Positions 15,501-16,365 of a DNA stretch of 16,365 nt are shown here, piece by piece. The notes under the pieces are model-generated. The model saw only the letters and a program-made list of their open reading frames with translations. It was not told the DNA's origin and made no database searches. The position numbers and the translations under genes were made by a program. Origin of the DNA: CAYUCJ01 sp049282265 (lineage in GTDB: Bacteria; Desulfobacterota; DSM-4660; Desulfatiglandales; Desulfatiglandaceae); the NCBI GenBank assembly GCA_049282265.1, contig JBAPTR010000244.1:1-16365 (forward strand), read 5' to 3'. Position 1 is the stretch's first letter, and every line of letters starts with the position of its first letter.

Positions 15501-16365
15501 TCCGGGTTTACCATGGGAACGATATACCAGACATAGTGATCTCTAAAGGCCACGGCATCAGGTTCATCAGAAATCAGAAACTCTATCAACCCTTTGAGCA
15601 TGTGGGAACTTGCTGTCTCGCCTGCGTGCTGCCTGCCGATGATATAGATATCCTCTTTTTCCGTATCCGGACTTGCCGTATTCGTAATAGTTAGCAGGTC
15701 AATGTCCCTGTTTCCCGCACTTCGTCCCAACTCTGTGACCACAACCCAGGGACTAGCGGCCGCTGTGTCTATCAGGGCCTGCATGCGTGTGTACGAAAAC
15801 GGGAAGAAGGTGGCCACCTGAACCTCATTACAGGAAAAGGTTTCAGTAAAGGTGTATATGTTGGCATCGTAAGAATGGTTCGTGATTCTGTTCCAATTCT
15901 CACCGTCGCAGCTATACACGACTTGGTTTTCTTTTACAGTCTCATCTAAGAATGGATTCGCCCCGTGTGTATCCGCATGAAACGTGATCTCTTTTCCAGA
16001 CACATTCGAAACCTTGAAGTTGAACCAATATTGGTAACCTTGACCGGTTTCGGTTGAGATGACGCTGTCGGGTTTTACGCTAAACGTAATCTGGTTGCCG
16101 TCAATCACATAGCCGGGATCAATGTTGGCGCTGTCAAAATTTGAAATTATTTCCAGATCGCCAACTGCCTCAGTCACAGTTATGATATTTGACTGTTTAG
16201 TAGTGCCGTCAGCAGAAAGGTCACTTGGCGTTGCCTCACAATACCATTGATCCGATCCTGCGGTCTCTTCAGAAACGATGGTTGACTCGGTACTGAACCC
16301 GTCTTTTGACTGGTTATAGTTTTGAGCGATTTGTTCCTGGCTCAAAGCAAAGGGGTATATCTTGA
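9515..16365 (-). CDS. Giant secreted multi-enzyme protein: M14 carboxypeptidase, class II amidotransferase, possible split caspase-like domain (5' partial)
   Basis: The frame is open to the right edge, so the TTG at 16345 is internal; residues are numbered from it (2276, plus 6 upstream). Order: end of a LamG/Ig-like segment (1-57); M14 N-terminal domain (64-185); M14 carboxypeptidase (186-430; HAGE His240/Glu243, His338 in DWHSQ, Glu414 in WTIES); lamin-G-like copy 1 (440-676); first part of a BACON-like domain (682-752); YafJ-like amidotransferase (753-1023; Cys761, Arg847, Asn881-Gly882, Asp921); rest of BACON (1025-1052); golvesin-like 1 (1054-1182); BIG2-like (1186-1275); golvesin-like 2 (1277-1400); caspase-like first half (1405-1617; RGHANYG, His1478); golvesin-like 3 (1621-1720), interrupted by lamin-G-like copy 3 (1721-1959), resuming 1960-1990; two PKD domains (1994-2074, 2079-2160); caspase-like second half (2161-2276; YLACNTG, Cys2204). 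The signal peptide must lie outside the window. All M14 ligands and the amidotransferase landmarks are kept, but Cys761 is internal and would need processing. It precedes the HEAT-like gene on the same strand. Confidence 0.88.
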   Translation of the reverse strand, partial: KIYPFALSQEQIAQNYNQSKDGFSTESTIVSEETAGSDQWYCEATPSDLSADGTTKQSNIITVTEAVGDLEIISNFDSANIDPGYVIDGNQITFSVKPDSVISTETGQGYQYWFNFKVSNVSGKEITFHADTHGANPFLDETVKENQVVYSCDGENWNRITNHSYDANIYTFTETFSCNEVQVATFFPFSYTRMQALIDTAAASPWVVVTELGRSAGNRDIDLLTITNTASPDTEKEDIYIIGRQHAGETASSHMLKGLIEFLISDEPDAVAFRDHYVWYIVPMVNPDGVFMGKSRETSPPLPSIARDSNRDWGNSDSVCTNIVRDNINATDAAREIDFFIDWHSQMNDEGWENFVYSATGNTFFSILSDWTDFDSQSPSGASSCSTASCTARGYVMNNILYDLFYTFEPTPHLVSWTIESLNQQGVLVAYAIDDYFKESEERLFSDPEFDDSSTSEQLRENSLGQDWYESRGTIPEALLLVTDPVGDNVEGNKAALKTCGMTLGSDDYVYLTQEFSPPQTGKFAVSFDIYIDCIEDDGDRDRTGYVYIGDDSGGSSGPNSGSAERFVYLTFYDPDMSSGTDDLEIRAREYDNPGVSGPDQSWNTTSAWTPVASGLNYQTWYPVRVEVDVPGGTYDVYVNDVLVASDIKKFEKFASTSLTHLSFSSGYQGKGDFYVDNVRFNEIIDVPDLEVTPGYLGFGTDTETMTFQIKNVGDESFDWTASPDQPWITSIEPDTSPETLNPGESITCSVTIDRDLLGTAFPDTNCRMWGAISNTGLTSDVITHDLITGTTSLKKLTQFENQEGWGMARYTELGGIPVIQRGPVQAYYDPNFDSAVSAMAGATPKVAIAHVRNCTSGCCNPSEQIIDDPHPFYRQKNGKTWLFMHNGSISKTLLTNLIGAEYLAANPPNGSDIPACDPNIPDKVVDSELYFLLVLKNIEEKGWDVEKGIVETVFQMIGVSAANFIMTDGTTIWAYRNGHDLAFFYDAGTGVSAVASQPPEDTGWTIMKDKELVILKPGEAPKLFNVNDYPEGFVGWVTVETNHGEIAYVEAEADYAQEEIIVDNGEVPGTSYTGSWSPSSGTSPYGTTSGSLTTMTPGSTYTFEAPVDGFYNVSLWWTYYASRCTNVPVDIYDGLTLLDTVEVNQQENGGRWNQVGTYAFSSGTARIVVRAESSSCSTCADAVRFVSTLPPEFDRITVDGPKVVDENTSEQYVCIAHYVNGASRVVDPESCEVDCDNVSITPDGLLTASEVDSPEECQITMTYKEGGTTYSGNMDISIRDSLSLDDSGPGTEFTGDWSRSTGPDYFGVGSLYSMDPGATYSFEAPLTGSYDVQLWWTQTSGRCTGVPIRIYDGDTLLDTVEVNQRVDGGKFNSVGVYEFTGIARVTIVSENSGCSTNADAVRFVSAEPPEDIFACLSYGPGGAYDRSNFINIIEGFGAEQVGDIWVYRNETLGKTFRFHIVEDIDGMRQALYTKGATVLVRGHANYGSGPIFATLAEQQAQIIDDFYYIDDDRIFNISSEMVSLDIHGMRGSQAYPFYWPRYKDLTNGIMPFDFGDPLNPPPYNYYLTYQVPGDPTGTHYKVESAHNSAIERFPDSFSPAWYSAEGLSPNPDNPAQQKYFITNSTPWSPSFLTTGDWTETYSGTGYFKENYTYALHGTGESQAQWLFDIPEAGTYTVSAWWPASSSNSTAAPFTIHHGLGSNTVTRNQTLNGAQWVELGDFYFAPSLGWYESRGTIPDALSLVSYNVGGNSGNKAFLQTSGMSLGTDDYVYLSQAFTDAQAGTFSTSCDIYVDAIDDDADRDRTAYIYIGDDAEGSNGPNSTSSERFVLLAFYDPDLSNDISVNDLQLRARELDAPAQSWNTTSDWTLIKDGLSYHNWYNIEIEVNVAAGTYDVYVDGVLEGDDISKWEGYSSPTVTQISFSTGVAGQGNFYVDNVESPPGSSSLIVDSAFDNSADSEALREKNAPEYSVVLTNAVGSGRVVADAIRISHVDNPPEVIKAEFYAALPRSGEAPLQVNFENQSTGDISARHWDFGDGTSNDTRDSVEHPYTAPGTYTVSLTVSGPAGGDTETKVNYITVGGATPLQAEFSSPSNRERTAPFQVSFEDRSSGNIVSWLWDFGDGQTSTSRNPAHTYSSPGLYSVSLTVTDASHIVTETKQSFIRAKAKFDTTIDNVDYPITHFRNKVIINRGPLEIDKAQLQYSRLFYLACNTGNYFIDTFNRGVMFYDLNTTWVGVENGFSAYLNAYVQGKSDEEIWEQLQALDPVFDYYDFNKYPDEQGGG
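10463..11192 (-). repeat. Lamin-G-like module copy 3, inserted in a golvesin-like domain between 7-bp direct repeats
   Basis: The plus-strand word CGGCGCA occurs at 10463-10469 and 11186-11192, exactly 723 bp (241 codons) apart. Upstream on the coding strand the golvesin-like domain stops at GDFYFAP; downstream it resumes at APEYSVVLTNAVGSGRVVAD. Between them lie SLGWYESRG, the lamin-G-like core (DIYVDAIDDDADRDR, GPNSTSSERFVLLAFYD, FYVDNV), and then a leader-like peptide (DSAFDNSADSEALREKN) that in copies 1 and 2 precedes the core. Deleting one repeat unit restores one golvesin-like domain in frame. Confidence 0.75.
13277..14089 (-). other. Class II amidotransferase domain nested inside a BACON/HYDIN-like domain
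   Basis: Residues 753-1023 of the giant protein (CRMWGAISN, EGWG, AHVR, HPFYR, HNG, VVDSE) separate SVTIDRDLL from PEGFVGWVTVETNHGE. Joined, these give the usual end of a BACON/HYDIN-like beta domain (compare VTVDRxGLxxGxYxGxVxVxSN). The paralog in the gene at 6764-8560 is about half identical by eye. Confidence 0.75.
14318..15028 (-). repeat. Lamin-G-like module, copy 1 (after the carboxypeptidase)
   Basis: Residues 440-676 of the giant protein: leader SDPEFDDSSTSEQLRENSLGQ, then DWYESRGTIPEAL, DIYIDCIEDDGDRDR, GPNSGSAERFVYLTFYD, TYDVYVND and FYVDNV. It is closest to copy 3; near the WYESRG motif their DNA is still visibly alike (28 of 32 bases by eye). It is the copy with the leader in the normal position in this protein. 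Confidence 0.75.

Noticed and set aside
16343..16345. TTG at 16345 as the start of the giant protein
   Set aside because: The frame remains open to the window edge (KIYPFA precedes it), there is no signal peptide, and the sequence begins in the middle of a LamG/Ig-like segment.

Overview
The window looks like a chromosomal locus of secreted proteins from a Gram-negative, sulfate-reducer-like bacterium, most likely Desulfobacterota (Desulfobacterales type). The basis is family resemblance. Four of the reading frames carry a dockerin-like EF-hand tag (GDFxxDGDxDGxDLA), one protein ends in a CFI-box tail, and the enzymes are embedded in golvesin-like, BACON/HYDIN-like, PKD and lamin-G-like beta modules. 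No tRNA, rRNA, transposase, integrase or CRISPR array was seen.

Layout. (1) 1-608 (+): C-terminal end of a large surface protein with a choice-of-anchor-U-like region and a CFI-box tail, closed by a strong terminator. (2) 1010-3343 (-): secreted SGNH/GDSL hydrolase with an N-terminal dockerin-like tag and two golvesin-like modules. (3) 3344-3974: 631 bp without a gene, holding a purine-rich degenerate GGATTA repeat and six copies of a CTAATACTWWWG-like motif between divergently oriented genes. (4) 3975-4465 (+): frameshifted remnant of a small dockerin-tagged exported protein. (5) 4473-6731 and 6764-8560 (-): two exported N-terminal-nucleophile (Ntn) hydrolases, a C45/AAT-like enzyme and a YafJ/EgtC-like class II glutamine amidotransferase, 32 bp apart and probably co-transcribed. 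(6) 8710-9405 (-): small exported HEAT-like protein, separated from the previous pair by a terminator. (7) 9515-16365 (-): at least 2,282 residues of a giant secreted protein that enters from the right edge. It carries an M14 zinc carboxypeptidase, a second class II amidotransferase, three golvesin-like modules, two lamin-G-like modules, BIG2-like and PKD modules, and the two halves of a possible caspase-like domain.

The main discovery is that these proteins are built by nesting one domain inside another. A YafJ-like amidotransferase sits inside a BACON/HYDIN-like domain. A lamin-G-like module sits inside a golvesin-like domain, flanked by 7-bp direct repeats, with its leader peptide moved to its C-terminal end. 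A beta-sandwich domain splits a PKD domain in the C45-like enzyme. Two halves of a caspase-like fold are separated by more than 500 residues. In the first three cases, removing the guest in silico restores a continuous host domain in frame. This suggests a locus where protein modules were repeatedly inserted in frame. Together the genes would supply an extracellular set of amide- and ester-cleaving enzymes (Ntn hydrolases, carboxypeptidase, SGNH esterase) on a shared set of adhesive or docking modules. The substrates cannot be told from sequence.
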